DNA of 64,000 nucleotides from Granulicatella elegans ATCC 700633 (GCF_000162475.2 NZ_KI391971.1:316234-380233); one strand, 5' to 3'; counted from the first letter of the stretch, positions 16,091 to 26,243 are shown. Program-made: numbers and translations. The notes: generated from the sequence alone by a model not told the origin.

Positions 16091-17070
16091 TGACAGAAAA
16101 AGTAGCATTTAAACGTGTAGCATCGTCTTTTGAACAAGTGGAAAATATTTCACTTCCTCCTCAAAGTTTTTTACAAGATGCTTGGAGACGATTGAAAAAA
16201 AATAAGGGAGCTGTTGTATCGTTAGGAATTGTAGTTCTCTTTATCATTCTTGCTTTATTAGCCCCTTTTATTAGTCCGCATGATCCATTGGAACAAAATG
16301 TTCAATTTGCGAATTTACCAGCTAAAATTCCTGGTATTTTTAAAGGGATGAGAGCGGGAGTAGATGCATATGCTCAAGCAGGAGTTCCTGAAGGGACTTA
16401 TTACTATTTAGGAACAGATGGTTTAGGGAGAGATTTATTATCTCGAATTTTATATGGAACAAGATTATCATTATTAATTGCCTTTGCTGCAGCACTTTTT
16501 GATTTAACAGTAGGAGTATTATATGGCTTGATTTCTGGTTGGTTTGGTGGTCGTGTAGACACAGTGATGCAACGTATTTTAGAAATTATGACAGCTATTC
16601 CAAACTTAGTTATCTTAGTGTTAATGTTGTTATTTTTACAACCAGGTGTCGGTACGATTATTTTAGCCATTGGGGTTACGAGTTGGTTAACAATGGCTCG
16701 TGTAGTTCGTGCACAAACATTAAAATTAAAAAATTTAGAATATGTCCTAGCGTCTAAATCATTAGGACAAAGTTTTTGGAAAATTGCATTGAAACACCTA
16801 TTACCCAATATTGCTGGAATTATTATTATTCAAACGATGTTTTCAATTCCTTCAGCAATTTTCTTTGAAGCATTTTTAAGTTTCTTAGGAATTGGGGTTC
16901 CAGTACCAAATGCTTCATTAGGTTCGCTTATTAATGATGGGTATAAAACATTTAGATTTTTACCACACTTAATGTGGTTCCCGGCAATTGTATTATGTAT
17001 TTTAATGATTAGTTTTAATTTATTAGCAGATGGATTAAGAGATGCCTTTGATCCAAAAATGAAAGAATAG
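16090..17070 (+). CDS. oppC: oligopeptide ABC transporter permease OppC
   Basis: 326 aa with an N-terminal cytoplasmic stretch, six helices and the EAA loop (VLASKSLGQSFWKIALKH). The conserved OppC N-terminal loop (PHDPLEQN, LGTDGLGRDLLSR) is present. SD AAGGAGGAG lies in the end of oppB. Partner of OppB; energised by OppD/OppF. Confidence 0.92.
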   Translation: MTEKVAFKRVASSFEQVENISLPPQSFLQDAWRRLKKNKGAVVSLGIVVLFIILALLAPFISPHDPLEQNVQFANLPAKIPGIFKGMRAGVDAYAQAGVPEGTYYYLGTDGLGRDLLSRILYGTRLSLLIAFAAALFDLTVGVLYGLISGWFGGRVDTVMQRILEIMTAIPNLVILVLMLLFLQPGVGTIILAIGVTSWLTMARVVRAQTLKLKNLEYVLASKSLGQSFWKIALKHLLPNIAGIIIIQTMFSIPSAIFFEAFLSFLGIGVPVPNASLGSLINDGYKTFRFLPHLMWFPAIVLCILMISFNLLADGLRDAFDPKMKE

Positions 17071-17079
17071 GAGAAATGT

Positions 17080-18123
17080 ATGAGTGAAACAATTTTAAGT
17101 GTAAAAAATTTACAAGTATCCTTTCAAACATTTGATGGAAAAGTTCAAGCGGTTCGAGGGATAGATTTTGACTTGAAAAAAGGAGAAACTTTAGCGATTG
17201 TTGGTGAGTCTGGTTCAGGTAAATCTGTTACGACTAGATCCATTATGCAATTATTATCTGCCAATGCTTTAGTTGAAAATGGAGAAATTATTTTCGAACA
17301 AGAAAATATTTTAGAAAAATCAGAAACTGAAATGCAACAAATTCGTGGGAAGAAAATTGCGATGATTTTCCAAGATCCAATGACGTCATTAGACCCAACG
17401 ATGAAAGTTGGTATGCAAGTGGCGGAATCAATGATCAAGCATTTAAAATTATCGAAAAAAGAAGCCTTGCAACAAGCCGTTCAATTATTAGAACAAGTCG
17501 GAATTCCAAATGCAGAAAAAAGAGTGAATGATTATCCGCATCAATTTTCTGGTGGACAAAGACAAAGAATCGTTATTGCGATTGCATTAGCATGTAATCC
17601 AGATATTTTAATTGCGGACGAACCAACGACTGCATTGGATGTAACGATTCAAGCACAAATTTTAGAATTATTAAAAGAAATTCAACAAAAGCAGGGCACT
17701 TCTATTATTTTTATTACGCATGATTTAGGTGTTGTAGCTAATGTTGCAGATAGAGTGGCTGTAATGTATGCTGGGAAGATTGTGGAATATGGACTAGTCG
17801 ATGAAATTTTTTACAATCCAAGACATCCATATTCATGGGGATTATTATGCTCAATGCCTTCTTTAGAAGAAGAAGGATCCTTATATACGATTCCTGGAAC
17901 ACCACCAGATTTATTAAATCCTCCAAAAGGAGATGCATTTGCTCTAAGAAGCGATTATGCATTAGATATTGATTTTGAAGAAATGCCACCAATGTTTGCT
18001 GTATCGAATACACATGCTGCAGCAACATGGTTATTAGATGAACGTGCTCCAAAAGTAGAGCCACCGGAAGAAATTCAAAAACGCTGGGCACAATTTGAAA
18101 GTAGGAGAGTGACAAATGAGTAA
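17080..18123 (+). CDS. oppD: oligopeptide ABC transporter ATPase OppD
   Basis: 347 aa. Walker A GESGSGKS near 43, signature FSGGQRQR, Walker [14 protein letters not shown]-loop THD. The C-terminal oligopeptide/dipeptide extension has the usual [10 protein letters not shown] and IPGTPPD motifs, although the Cys cluster seen in some OppD proteins is absent. It ends 8 bases inside oppF. Confidence 0.93.
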   Translation: MSETILSVKNLQVSFQTFDGKVQAVRGIDFDLKKGETLAIVGESGSGKSVTTRSIMQLLSANALVENGEIIFEQENILEKSETEMQQIRGKKIAMIFQDPMTSLDPTMKVGMQVAESMIKHLKLSKKEALQQAVQLLEQVGIPNAEKRVNDYPHQFSGGQRQRIVIAIALACNPDILIADEPTTALDVTIQAQILELLKEIQQKQGTSIIFITHDLGVVANVADRVAVMYAGKIVEYGLVDEIFYNPRHPYSWGLLCSMPSLEEEGSLYTIPGTPPDLLNPPKGDAFALRSDYALDIDFEEMPPMFAVSNTHAAATWLLDERAPKVEPPEEIQKRWAQFESRRVTNE

Positions 18124-19033
18124 ACGTAAATTAGTCGAAGTTAAAGGCTTAAAGTGTTACTTTGGTTCTTCTTCGAAACAAGTTGTAAAAGCAGTCGATG
18201 ATATTAGTTTTGAAATTTTTGAAGGTGAGACTTTCGGTCTTGTTGGAGAATCAGGTTCCGGAAAGTCTACAACAGGTCGTTCGATTTTGCGATTGAATGA
18301 TGCAACAGATGGACAAATTTTATTTGATGGAAAAGAAATTCCAACAAAAACAAAAGACTTGAAAGATTTTAGAAAACAGGCACAAATGATTTTCCAAGAT
18401 CCATATGCTTCTTTAAATGGAAGAATGAAAGTTAGAGATATTATTGCTGAAGGAATGGATATCCACGGTATCGTTAAAACTCGTGCAGAAAGAGATGTAA
18501 AAGTAAACGAATTGTTGAAAATGGTAGGATTGAATCCAGAACATGCCAATCGTTACCCACATGAGTTTTCTGGTGGTCAACGTCAAAGAATCGGGATTGC
18601 AAGAGCCCTAGCAGTAAATCCTCGTTTTATTGTCTGTGATGAGCCAATTTCAGCATTAGATGTATCGATTCAAGCACAAATCGTTAATTTATTAAAAAAA
18701 TTGCAAAAAGAGCAACAATTAACGTATTTATTTATTGCGCATGATTTATCGATGGTAAAATACATCAGTGATCGTATTGCAGTGATGTACCAAGGAAAAA
18801 TCGTAGAATTGGGAACTGCTGATGCTGTTTATCATCAACCATTCCATCCGTATACGAAGAGTTTATTATCAGCAATTCCTTTACCAGATCCTCAATATGA
18901 AAGAAATCGTAAAAGAGTGATTTATCAGCCAACCGTTCAAAATGAACCAGAAGAAATGTTAGAAATTACTCCAGGACATTTTGTACTAACTACAAAAGAA
19001 CAAGCTGAAATCTGGAAAAACAGTTTATCATAG
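18116..19033 (+). CDS. oppF: oligopeptide ABC transporter ATPase OppF
   Basis: 305 aa. Walker [10 protein letters not shown], signature FSGGQRQR, Walker [13 protein letters not shown], and a C-terminal [12 protein letters not shown] extension. It overlaps oppD by 8 bases, showing translational coupling. Together with OppB, OppC, OppD and the OppA lipoprotein it imports oligopeptides. Confidence 0.93.
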   Translation: MSKRKLVEVKGLKCYFGSSSKQVVKAVDDISFEIFEGETFGLVGESGSGKSTTGRSILRLNDATDGQILFDGKEIPTKTKDLKDFRKQAQMIFQDPYASLNGRMKVRDIIAEGMDIHGIVKTRAERDVKVNELLKMVGLNPEHANRYPHEFSGGQRQRIGIARALAVNPRFIVCDEPISALDVSIQAQIVNLLKKLQKEQQLTYLFIAHDLSMVKYISDRIAVMYQGKIVELGTADAVYHQPFHPYTKSLLSAIPLPDPQYERNRKRVIYQPTVQNEPEEMLEITPGHFVLTTKEQAEIWKNSLS

Positions 19034-19068
19034 TACTATATAAATTAAAGTGCTTTCAAAAGAAATGA

Positions 19069-19097
19069 TAGACAATAAAGCCAAATTTGAGTAAAAT
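19069..19097 (+). promoter_or_regulatory. acpP promoter
   Basis: TAGACA (19069-19074), 17-bp spacer, TAAAAT (19092-19097). Confidence 0.5.
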
Positions 19098-19153
19098 AAG
19101 AGTATATCCATTAGGAGTGTAGGGAGAAATCGCTTAGACAAGGAGGAATACAA

Positions 19154-19396
19154 ATGTCAGAGCAAGAAGTATTAGACAAGGTAATTCAATTAATTTCGGA
19201 ACGTTTTAGTGTCGATGTATTAAAAATTACAAAAGATACAACATTCCAAGAAGACTTAGGTGCTGATTCATTAGATGTTGTTGAATTAGTCATGGAATTA
19301 GAAGATGCATTCGGAATTCAGATTTCTGATGAAGATGCGGAACAAATTGTTACAATTGGAGATGCTGTGAACTATATTGTTAGTCAACAAGCATAA
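19154..19396 (+). CDS. acpP: acyl carrier protein
   Basis: 80-aa acidic four-helix protein. The [14 protein letters not shown] motif holds the Ser (about residue 37) that receives 4'-phosphopantetheine, a job for the AcpS encoded at 47.5 kb. SD AAGGAGG. It sits between oppF and oppA with its own promoter and terminator, not in a fab operon, so it could be a second ACP used outside bulk fatty-acid synthesis; I cannot tell which. Confidence 0.93.
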   Translation: MSEQEVLDKVIQLISERFSVDVLKITKDTTFQEDLGADSLDVVELVMELEDAFGIQISDEDAEQIVTIGDAVNYIVSQQA

Positions 19397-19401
19397 GAAA
19401 A

Positions 19402-19428
19402 AAACGAGCTCAGGCTCGTTTTTTTTTA
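19402..19428 (+). terminator. acpP terminator
   Basis: AAACGAGC-TCAG-GCTCGTTT followed by T7. Confidence 0.85.
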
Positions 19429-19528
19429 TAAAAATTTTCTATAACTATAAAAGGTTATAATTATAACATATAGATATAGAAAGTTCATTAAAAGTAGATG
19501 AAAAAAATGTTAGAAAATGAAATAAATA

Positions 19529-19557
19529 TTGAAATACATCGTAAACAGTGTTAGTAT
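19529..19557 (+). promoter_or_regulatory. oppA promoter
   Basis: TTGAAA (19529-19534), 17-bp spacer, TAGTAT (19552-19557). Confidence 0.5.
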
Positions 19558-19596
19558 CGAAACATTCATTAGTTTTTTAACTTAGGAGGGGATAAT

Positions 19597-21384
19597 ATGA
19601 ATAATAAGAAATTATATACAGGATTTCTTAGTATTACTGCTGCATTAGCATTAGCTGCGTGTGGTAACAAACAACAATCTTCTTCATCAGTACAAGCACC
19701 TGTTGAAGATGGATTTAAAACAGAGGTGGTAAACGAAGGTACACCAATTAGTGGTGGAACACTAAATGTGGCACAAGTATCTAACTCACCATTTAAGGGA
19801 TTATTTAACCCTGTTTTATATATCGACTCTGGTGACGGTGCAGTTGTAGATATGGCATATTCAAGCTTATTTGAATATGATGCAAACCAAAAAATCGATA
19901 ATAGTAGAGGGATGGCTGATTACAAATTAGACATCGAAAATAAAACATTTACAGTGCATTTGAAAAAAAGTGACTATAAATGGTCAGACGGACAACCTTT
20001 AAACATTGATGACTATATTTTCACTTATGAAGTGATTAGTCGTAAAGATTATGAAGGGGTTCGTTTCTCTGAAGATTTTTTAAATGTTGAAGGAGTAGAA
20101 GAATTCCACGAAGGAAAAGCATCATCTATTTCAGGTTTAGAAAAAATCGATGATCAAACTGTAAAAATCCATTTAAAAGAAGTTTATCCAGCACTTGAAC
20201 TTGGGGGACAAGCGATTAATGCTCTAGTAATTCCAAAACATATCTTTAAAGATATGAGCTATCAAGATATGATTACATCAGATTACTCTCGTACAACAGT
20301 TGTTGGTAGCGGTCCATTCGTAATCAAAAATATTGTACCAGGTGAATCAGTAAGCTTTGAGAAAAACCCATACTACTATAAAGGTCAACCAAAAATTGAT
20401 GTAAAATTAGACGTTGTAAGTAGTGAACAAATTGTTTCAGAATTAAAAGCTGGTCACTATGATTACGTTAGTGGAATGCCTTCTGATCAATATGAAACAT
20501 TTAAAGATCTTGACAATATTTCATTATTAGGATTAATGACAAACTCAATTAGTTATACTGGTTTCAATGTTGGACATTTTGATGCTGCTAAAGGGGAACA
20601 CGTAATTGATCCTTCAAAGAAAATGAATGATGTTGCATTACGTAAGGCAGTTGCTTATGCAATCGATAATGATACTATCGGTAAAGATACTTACCATGGT
20701 TTATCAGTTCGTGCTAATACATTATTATCACCATTCTTTAAAGGCGTATATGTAGGAAAAGACGTTGTACCTGGATTTGAATACAACCCTGAAAAAGCAA
20801 AAGAAATCTTAAAAGAAGCTGGCTATAAAGATGTTGATGGCGATGGACTTGTAGAAGATAAAGAAGGAAAACCATTAGTGATTAACTTCTTAGCTGCTAA
20901 AGGTAGTGAAACTGCTGAAGCAGTATTACAACAATACATGACATGGTGGAAAGAAGTTGGATTAAATGTACAATTATTAAATGGTCGTACATTAGACTTC
21001 CAAACTTATGCTGAAAAACTACAAAAATATGCTGATGATTTCGATATGTGGACAGGTGGATTTACAATCGGTTATAACCCATCTCCAGATGGATTATATG
21101 GACCTAAAGCTGCCTTCAACTTTGGTCACTTTGTAGAACCTAAACATACAGCATTATTAGAACGTATCTCTTCAAATGAAACATTCGATGAAAATGTTAA
21201 AAAACAATTATTCTTAGAATGGCAACAATACGTTCAAGAAAACCCATTTGCAATTCCTCGTTTCAATACATTTGAATTAACAGCCGTTAATAAACGTGTT
21301 AAGAAAGTTAATATCACTCCAGATAAAGGAACTGGATGGGAAGAAATTGAGTTAGTAGCTGATAAAGGTGTCGCTTCTAAATAA
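19597..21384 (+). CDS. oppA: oligopeptide-binding lipoprotein OppA
   Basis: 595 aa, an SBP family 5 protein. Lipoprotein signal with lipobox LAAC (Cys22), then a Ser-rich linker and the peptide-binding fold (start SGGTLNVAQVSNSPFKGLFNP; a Ca-binding-like DVDGDGLVED near 412). It delivers peptides to OppBCDF. It is unusual only in being separated from oppBCDF by acpP and in having its own promoter, which allows higher expression than the membrane parts. SD GGAGGGG. Confidence 0.92.
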   Translation: MNNKKLYTGFLSITAALALAACGNKQQSSSSVQAPVEDGFKTEVVNEGTPISGGTLNVAQVSNSPFKGLFNPVLYIDSGDGAVVDMAYSSLFEYDANQKIDNSRGMADYKLDIENKTFTVHLKKSDYKWSDGQPLNIDDYIFTYEVISRKDYEGVRFSEDFLNVEGVEEFHEGKASSISGLEKIDDQTVKIHLKEVYPALELGGQAINALVIPKHIFKDMSYQDMITSDYSRTTVVGSGPFVIKNIVPGESVSFEKNPYYYKGQPKIDVKLDVVSSEQIVSELKAGHYDYVSGMPSDQYETFKDLDNISLLGLMTNSISYTGFNVGHFDAAKGEHVIDPSKKMNDVALRKAVAYAIDNDTIGKDTYHGLSVRANTLLSPFFKGVYVGKDVVPGFEYNPEKAKEILKEAGYKDVDGDGLVEDKEGKPLVINFLAAKGSETAEAVLQQYMTWWKEVGLNVQLLNGRTLDFQTYAEKLQKYADDFDMWTGGFTIGYNPSPDGLYGPKAAFNFGHFVEPKHTALLERISSNETFDENVKKQLFLEWQQYVQENPFAIPRFNTFELTAVNKRVKKVNITPDKGTGWEEIELVADKGVASK

Positions 21385-21418
21385 TCTTCATCTTGAATGA
21401 ATTTAATCGTATATAAAG

Positions 21419-21449
21419 CAAACATCCCAAATGGGATGTTTGTTTTTTT
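21419..21449 (+). terminator. oppA terminator
   Basis: CAAACATCCC-AAAT-GGGATGTTTG with T7. Confidence 0.9.
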
Positions 21450-21466
21450 ATATACTTTTATCGTAG

Positions 21467-21491
21467 CAGCGAATTTTTTCGCTGTTTTTTT
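21467..21491 (+). terminator. second hairpin just before comFA
   Basis: CAGCGAA-TTTT-TTCGCTG then T7. The T-run merges directly into the CGTATATA motif that may be the comFA promoter. Confidence 0.65.
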
Positions 21492-21502
21492 CGTATATAA
21501 AG
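21485..21502 (+). promoter_or_regulatory. candidate competence-sigma-factor box of comFA
   Basis: T-tract followed by CGTATATAAAG (21492-21502), 16 bases before the comFA ATG. No TTGACA-like -35 box exists. A near-identical T-tract plus CGTATATATAAG precedes radC (40408-40426). Streptococcal late competence genes use a T-rich stretch plus TACGAATA; equivalence is inferred. Confidence 0.45.
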
Positions 21503-21517
21503 ATTGGAGGGGTGGTT

Positions 21518-22858
21518 ATGGAAGAACAGGGTAGAATTCAAGTTAGATTTCAGTCACAAAGAGATTATAGACTGGAAAAGATGGGAGAAGTATTGCCGGG
21601 ATTCAATACAGAAAAAGGGAACTTTGTTTGCAATCGTTGTGGTAATAAAAATATGGAAGACTTTGCAGTAGGGCCATGTATTATATGCAATAAAAAGTGT
21701 CATTATTGTTTAAAATGCTTGAATATGGGGAAAGTTAAAGAATGTTGTGTGCTAGTTGCTGTTGAGGAGAAAACTCCGGCATTTTCACCACATTCTGTTC
21801 AGATATATTATAAGCATACAATGTCTAAAGAACAGGAAAAACTTTCGCAAGAATTAGTTGAAGTAACAGATAAGGAGCATTTAGTATGGGCTGTAACTGG
21901 AGCAGGGAAAACGGAAATGATTTTTGAATTAATACGAACTGTATTAGAAAAGGGAGGAAGAGTTGGTTTAGCAGCTCCAAGAATTGATGTTTGTAACGAA
22001 TTAGCTCCCAGAATTAAAGAAGCCTTTCCTTTAGAAGAAGTAATTGTTTTACATGGATTAACGGATGTGGCGTATAAAAGAACACCGATTACCATTGCAA
22101 CGACTCATCAAATGTTACGATTTTATCATGCATTTGATGTACTAATTGTAGATGAAGTAGATGCCTTTCCTTATTCCAATAGTGACATGTTACAATTTGC
22201 CGTCCATCGTGCAGTTAAATCCATGGGAAGGCTGGTCTTTATGACAGCTACACCTTCGAAGTTGGAATTGTACCAAATTCAACATCATCAACTATCGTAT
22301 TCTTTATTACCAGCAAGATTCCATCGGCAACCTCTTGTTGTACCTCTGTTTAAGGAATTACGAAATTGGAATAGAGCTTTAGAAAAGAAAAAAATTCCGC
22401 AAGAGTTGTATTTCTGGATGAAGAAGCGAATTGATGAAAAAACTCCGTTTTTAGTATTTGTGTCAACGATTCAAGAAATTTCTGCAGTGGAAGAAATGAT
22501 GGGTCTAGCTTTTCCGAATGCAAGTTTTTCCAGTGTTTCCTCTCAAGAGGAACAGCGACAAGAAAGAATACAACAGATGAGAGAAGGAAAGTTAGATTTT
22601 TTAATTACAACAACGATTCTTGAAAGAGGCGTTACTTTTTATGGTATTGATGTAGCGGTAATAGAAGCTCAAGAAGAGATTTTTACAAGGGAAGTTTTAG
22701 TGCAAATTGCTGGGAGAGCAGGCAGAAGTGTGGATCATCCAGGAGGAGAAGTTGTCTATTTTTATGAAGGAATGAGTCGAGCAATGAAACAAGCTAAGAA
22801 AGAAATCGAATCATTGAATGAAGAAGCTAGAAAAAGAGGATTAATTGAAGGTGACTAA
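21518..22858 (+). CDS. comFA: competence helicase ComFA
   Basis: 446 aa from the ATG at 21518 (SD GGAGGGG; an earlier GTG overlaps the SD). The N-terminal four-Cys zinc motif (CNRCG, CIIC, CHYC, CLKC, residues 40-78) is specific to ComFA. A superfamily-2 helicase core follows: Walker A TGAGKTE, DEVD box, MTATPS, and motif VI QIAGRAGRS. ComFA powers inward movement of single-stranded DNA during natural transformation. Translationally coupled to comFC. Confidence 0.95.
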   Translation: MEEQGRIQVRFQSQRDYRLEKMGEVLPGFNTEKGNFVCNRCGNKNMEDFAVGPCIICNKKCHYCLKCLNMGKVKECCVLVAVEEKTPAFSPHSVQIYYKHTMSKEQEKLSQELVEVTDKEHLVWAVTGAGKTEMIFELIRTVLEKGGRVGLAAPRIDVCNELAPRIKEAFPLEEVIVLHGLTDVAYKRTPITIATTHQMLRFYHAFDVLIVDEVDAFPYSNSDMLQFAVHRAVKSMGRLVFMTATPSKLELYQIQHHQLSYSLLPARFHRQPLVVPLFKELRNWNRALEKKKIPQELYFWMKKRIDEKTPFLVFVSTIQEISAVEEMMGLAFPNASFSSVSSQEEQRQERIQQMREGKLDFLITTTILERGVTFYGIDVAVIEAQEEIFTREVLVQIAGRAGRSVDHPGGEVVYFYEGMSRAMKQAKKEIESLNEEARKRGLIEGD

Positions 22859-22859
22859 A

Positions 22860-23534
22860 ATGCGTTGTGTATGGTGTGGAAATGATGTAACAGCAGATTC
22901 AGGAATTAGTTCTTTATTTCTATGGAATTCAAGACCGATTTGTAGGGAGTGTCAACAGTTATTTCACTCATTAGAAAAGGAACCAATTTGTCCGGGATGT
23001 GGGCGCTTAATGGAGGATGCGGCATTCTGTTATGACTGTATTCGTTGGAAAGAGATAGATTCTTATTTCCCCATGAATCAAGCATTATATGTTTATGAAG
23101 AACAGGCAAAAGAATTTATGGAACGATATAAATTTATAGGAGATTGTGCTGTAGCCTTTTTAATACAAGAAGATTTAAAAAAGAGATTGAAGAGATATTT
23201 AAAGCAAGGGTATACGATTTGTCCACTCCCAACGTCTAAACAAAGTTTAGAAAAAAGAGAATTTGAATCGGTTGAATATCTTTTAGAACTCTCAAAAATT
23301 CCATATCAGCAACTCTTTCAACATATTGGAAAAGGAAAAAAACAATCTGAAAAGACAAGAGAAGAGAGAATGAAACTCCAACAACCTTTTGTATTGAAAG
23401 AAGAGATACCGTTACCCAATAAAATTTTATTGTTTGATGATATTTATACGACTGGGAAAACCATTCGACTAGCTGCTAAGTTATTACAGGATAAAGGGAT
23501 AGAAGACGTTAAATTGTTTACGGTGTTTCGATAA
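22860..23534 (+). CDS. comFC: competence protein ComFC (phosphoribosyltransferase fold)
   Basis: 224 aa from the ATG at 22860, which directly follows the comFA stop and has SD GAAGGTGA inside comFA. Zinc-finger Cys pairs lie near the N-terminus (CVWC, CREC, CPGC, CYDC), and a PRT-type motif (LLFDDIYTTGKT) near 195. It works with ComFA in DNA uptake. Two-gene operon closed by a terminator. Confidence 0.93.
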   Translation: MRCVWCGNDVTADSGISSLFLWNSRPICRECQQLFHSLEKEPICPGCGRLMEDAAFCYDCIRWKEIDSYFPMNQALYVYEEQAKEFMERYKFIGDCAVAFLIQEDLKKRLKRYLKQGYTICPLPTSKQSLEKREFESVEYLLELSKIPYQQLFQHIGKGKKQSEKTREERMKLQQPFVLKEEIPLPNKILLFDDIYTTGKTIRLAAKLLQDKGIEDVKLFTVFR

Positions 23535-23547
23535 TATGATGAAATAA

Positions 23548-23590
23548 AAAAGGAATTAAGTCATTAAAGCTACTTAATTCCTTTTAAACT
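23548..23590. terminator. bidirectional terminator
   Basis: 14-bp stem (23548-23561/23572-23585) between the convergent comFC and the membrane-protein gene, with A/T runs on both sides. Confidence 0.8.
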
Positions 23591-23606
23591 TTAATATAGA
23601 TATTGT

Positions 23607-23987
23607 TTAAAATTTTGATAAAACAGTTAAAGAAATAACTACCCCGAAAACAAAAGCAAATGAAAAAAGGGATGTAATTAATTGGGTAAGAATAAAAAAT
23701 TGTAAGCTCTTTGGGATTCCAATAATCAAAACAAGAAGGAGAAATCCTATAAAAAGATAGATTCCAACTGTTATCATACGAGATTTCAGTATATTAGTTT
23801 TGATTGATAGAGTAATGACTAAAATTGTTAATACAATATTTAAGATAAATAGAATGAATATTCCTAAAAAAGCAGTATGATTATTTCTTGAAAAGTTAGG
23901 ATAAAATATATTCATCATTTGGATATTGAAAAAAGGTAGTAATAGATATAATAACAAACTAGTAGAAGCAATAATTTTTTTTAACAT
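23607..23987 (-). CDS. small membrane protein of unknown function
   Basis: 126 aa with four hydrophobic segments (about 7-27, 42-62, 70-92, 97-122) and no motif I recognise. ATG with a strong SD (GGAGGG, 5 bases upstream). Read on the minus strand, convergent with comFC, with its end at the shared terminator. The clear SD and terminator make it a credible gene. No function is assigned. Confidence 0.65.
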   Translation of the reverse strand: MLKKIIASTSLLLYLLLPFFNIQMMNIFYPNFSRNNHTAFLGIFILFILNIVLTILVITLSIKTNILKSRMITVGIYLFIGFLLLVLIIGIPKSLQFFILTQLITSLFSFAFVFGVVISLTVLSKF

Positions 23988-24179
23988 AATAACCCTCCGT
24001 TCAATTTTAATGATTCAAATGAATTTAGATGAATTTTTTACCTATATTATACTGTGTTTAATGAAGTATTTATATAGGGGTTATGAATTATTTAGGAAAT
24101 ATACAAAAAATTCAGCAGAAGCAGTTATCTGCTTGAGCTGATTGGTATTATTTTTTGAATAAAATGTATTCTTTAAAAA

Positions 24180-25274
24180 TTAAAATCGAGTTGTCACGTA
24201 ATGATCAAGAGCGATTAGAGCATTGGCTACATCTTCAGCAGTATATTGAACAACCATTTGATGGATTGTTTCGCCATCTTGTGTAGCTAAACGACCGATT
24301 TTTAGTAAATCTTCATATGGTACAGTATCTAATTTTACTTCTTTTAATGTAGTTGGTAAGCCTAATTCTTTGTAGAATGTAATATATTTATCTAATTCTT
24401 CTTTAGGACGATTTTCTAATAAAAGTTGTGTTAATGTACCATAAGCTACTTTTTCACCATGAGTTAGAGTATGGATATCTCCATGTAATGCTGTAAATCC
24501 ATTATGGATGGCGTGAGCAGCAGCTAAACCAGCAGATTCAAAACCAATACCACTTAATAATGTGTTTGCTTCAACAACAGCTTCTAAAGCAGGAGTTACT
24601 ACTTTTGCATTTGCTGAAGCTAATGCTTGAAGACCATTTTCAAATAAAGTAGATTCGCAAGCACGAGCAATAGCTTCTGAAGCGATTGTTGGAGTATCTC
24701 CTACCATTGTTTTTCCTTGAGCTTCGATCACTGCACGAGCTTCAACCCAAGTAGCAAGAGCATCTGCAATTCCTGAAACAAGTAAACGAACAGGAGAATG
24801 AGCGATAACATTTGTATCAATTAAAACTAATTCTGGATTTTTTGTATAGAAACGATAACGTTCAAATACTCCTTCTGGAGAATAAATAACAGATAAAGCA
24901 GAAGTTGGAGCATCTGTAGAAGCAACTGTTGGTAAAATAGCTACAGGACATTGACAGTCATCTGCGATTGCTTTAGCAGTATCAATTGTTTTACCGCCGC
25001 CTAAACCAACAACCACTGTTAATTCATGTTCTTTAACAATGTCAGCTACACGACTAACTTCTTTGTTCGAAGCTTCACCATTGAAGCTTTCATGATAAAC
25101 AGTTGCTCCAGCAGCAACAAAATTTTCTTCTAATTCTTTTCCGACTAAATCATAAACGATTGGGTCACATAGAAGAAGTAGTCGATTTCCTAAAGCTAAA
25201 ACATGGGAAAGACCTGTTTTAAACACATCTTTTCCTTGAACATAACGAGAAGGACTTGCAAAAACTTTTTCCAT
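24180..25274 (-). CDS. gldA: glycerol dehydrogenase
   Basis: 364 aa from the ATG at 25274 (SD AAAGGAG); a longer frame upstream lacks an SD and crosses the promoter. Iron/zinc-type alcohol dehydrogenase fold: NAD-binding [18 protein letters not shown] near 92, [14 protein letters not shown], and metal-binding His in AAHAIHNGF and THGEKVAYG. It oxidises glycerol to dihydroxyacetone with NAD+. Single gene. Its promoter overlaps a cre-like site, fitting glucose repression by CcpA. Confidence 0.92.
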   Translation of the reverse strand: MEKVFASPSRYVQGKDVFKTGLSHVLALGNRLLLLCDPIVYDLVGKELEENFVAAGATVYHESFNGEASNKEVSRVADIVKEHELTVVVGLGGGKTIDTAKAIADDCQCPVAILPTVASTDAPTSALSVIYSPEGVFERYRFYTKNPELVLIDTNVIAHSPVRLLVSGIADALATWVEARAVIEAQGKTMVGDTPTIASEAIARACESTLFENGLQALASANAKVVTPALEAVVEANTLLSGIGFESAGLAAAHAIHNGFTALHGDIHTLTHGEKVAYGTLTQLLLENRPKEELDKYITFYKELGLPTTLKEVKLDTVPYEDLLKIGRLATQDGETIHQMVVQYTAEDVANALIALDHYVTTRF

Positions 25275-25308
25275 AAAACAACACTCCTTTGTGTTATAAG
25301 ATATCTTC

Positions 25309-25337
25309 AATGTAATACTGAGAACGGTTTCTGTCAA
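25309..25337 (-). promoter_or_regulatory. gldA promoter overlapped by a cre-like site
   Basis: On the minus strand: TTGACA (25337-25332), 17-bp spacer, TACATT (25314-25309). A cre-like sequence TGAGAACGGTTTCT (25319-25332) matches TGNNARCGNWWWCA at 13 of 14 positions and covers the spacer and one base of the -35 box, an expected place for CcpA repression. Confidence 0.65.
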
Positions 25338-25513
25338 TAGAAGTAATCAGTTTATTTCTTGTTTTACAATGAATTTATTCGAGCATTGAGAAAAAGTTAA
25401 CAAAATAAATCATGTATTTTTTTAAAAACTAAATGTTATTTCGACTAATTTTTCTATATTTTAAAAAATGTTCAAATAAATGTTTATGATTCTTTAAAGA
25501 AATTTGAAAACGG

Positions 25514-25620
25514 TTGTAAAAAAATAGAAAAAGGTTTATAATTTAAGCATAGAAAGAAATCAAAAGAAGGGATTCTTAAGAGTGGTCCTTAAGAGATTTC
25601 TTCAGTCTGGCAAAGCCAGA
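25514..25620 (+). promoter_or_regulatory. hpf promoter and hairpin-containing 5' leader
   Basis: TTGTAA (25514-25519), 17-bp spacer, TATAAT (25537-25542). The transcript leader then carries two hairpins: TCTTAAG/CTTAAGA (25574-25594) and TCTGGC-AAA-GCCAGA (25606-25620), the second ending just before the SD. They may affect translation or stability; not shown. Confidence 0.6.
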
Positions 25621-25637
25621 TGAAAGGGGAGATTATT

Positions 25638-26186
25638 ATGTTCAAATATAATATTCGCGGAGAAAACATTGAAGTTACAGAAGCAATTCGTAACTATGCG
25701 GAAAAGAAACTTTCAAAATTAGAAAAATACTTCGGGGATGTTGCAAATGCAACCGTACATGTTAACTTGAAAGTATATACCGAAAAAACAGCAAAAGTTG
25801 AAGTAACAATTCCTCTTCCATACTTAGTCTTACGTGCAGAAGAAACTTCTGGAGACCTATACGGTAGTATCGACTTAGTAATTGATAAATTAGAAAGACA
25901 AGTTCGTAAATATAAAACAAAAATTAATCGTAAATCTCGTGAAAAAGGATTTGATATTCCTGTTGCACCAGTTGTACCAGAACCGGTTGACGAAGATGAA
26001 TCAGTATTAGAAATTGTACGTACAAAACGAGTAGATTTAAAACCAATGGATAGTGAAGAAGCAGTTTTACAAATGAATATGTTAGGACATAATTTCTTTA
26101 TCTATCAAGATGCTGAAACAAATGAAACTCATATTGTATATCGTCGTAAAGATGGAAAATATGGCTTAATTGAAACAAATGCATAA
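25638..26186 (+). CDS. hpf: long-form ribosome hibernation promoting factor HPF
   Basis: 182 aa from the ATG at 25638 (SD AAAGGGGAG). The N-terminal S30AE domain (1-105) binds the 30S decoding region; the C-terminal domain (about 125-182, IVRTKRVDLKPMDSEEAVLQ) dimerises to link two ribosomes into 100S particles. Long-form HPF is the usual Bacillota version. It has its own promoter and terminator and lies upstream of secA-prfB, a common order. Confidence 0.94.
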   Translation: MFKYNIRGENIEVTEAIRNYAEKKLSKLEKYFGDVANATVHVNLKVYTEKTAKVEVTIPLPYLVLRAEETSGDLYGSIDLVIDKLERQVRKYKTKINRKSREKGFDIPVAPVVPEPVDEDESVLEIVRTKRVDLKPMDSEEAVLQMNMLGHNFFIYQDAETNETHIVYRRKDGKYGLIETNA

Positions 26187-26202
26187 AAAATACCTTCTTT
26201 TT

Positions 26203-26243
26203 AAGGCAGAGTTGGAAAATTTTTTCCAACTCTGCCTTTTTTT
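26203..26243 (+). terminator. hpf terminator
   Basis: Perfect 17-bp stem AAGGCAGAGTTGGAAAA / TTTTCCAACTCTGCCTT with a T-run. Confidence 0.92.

Noticed and set aside
25504-25517. TGAAAACGGTTGTA near the hpf promoter as a cre site
   Set aside because: Departs from the consensus at several positions in the right half; left uncalled.
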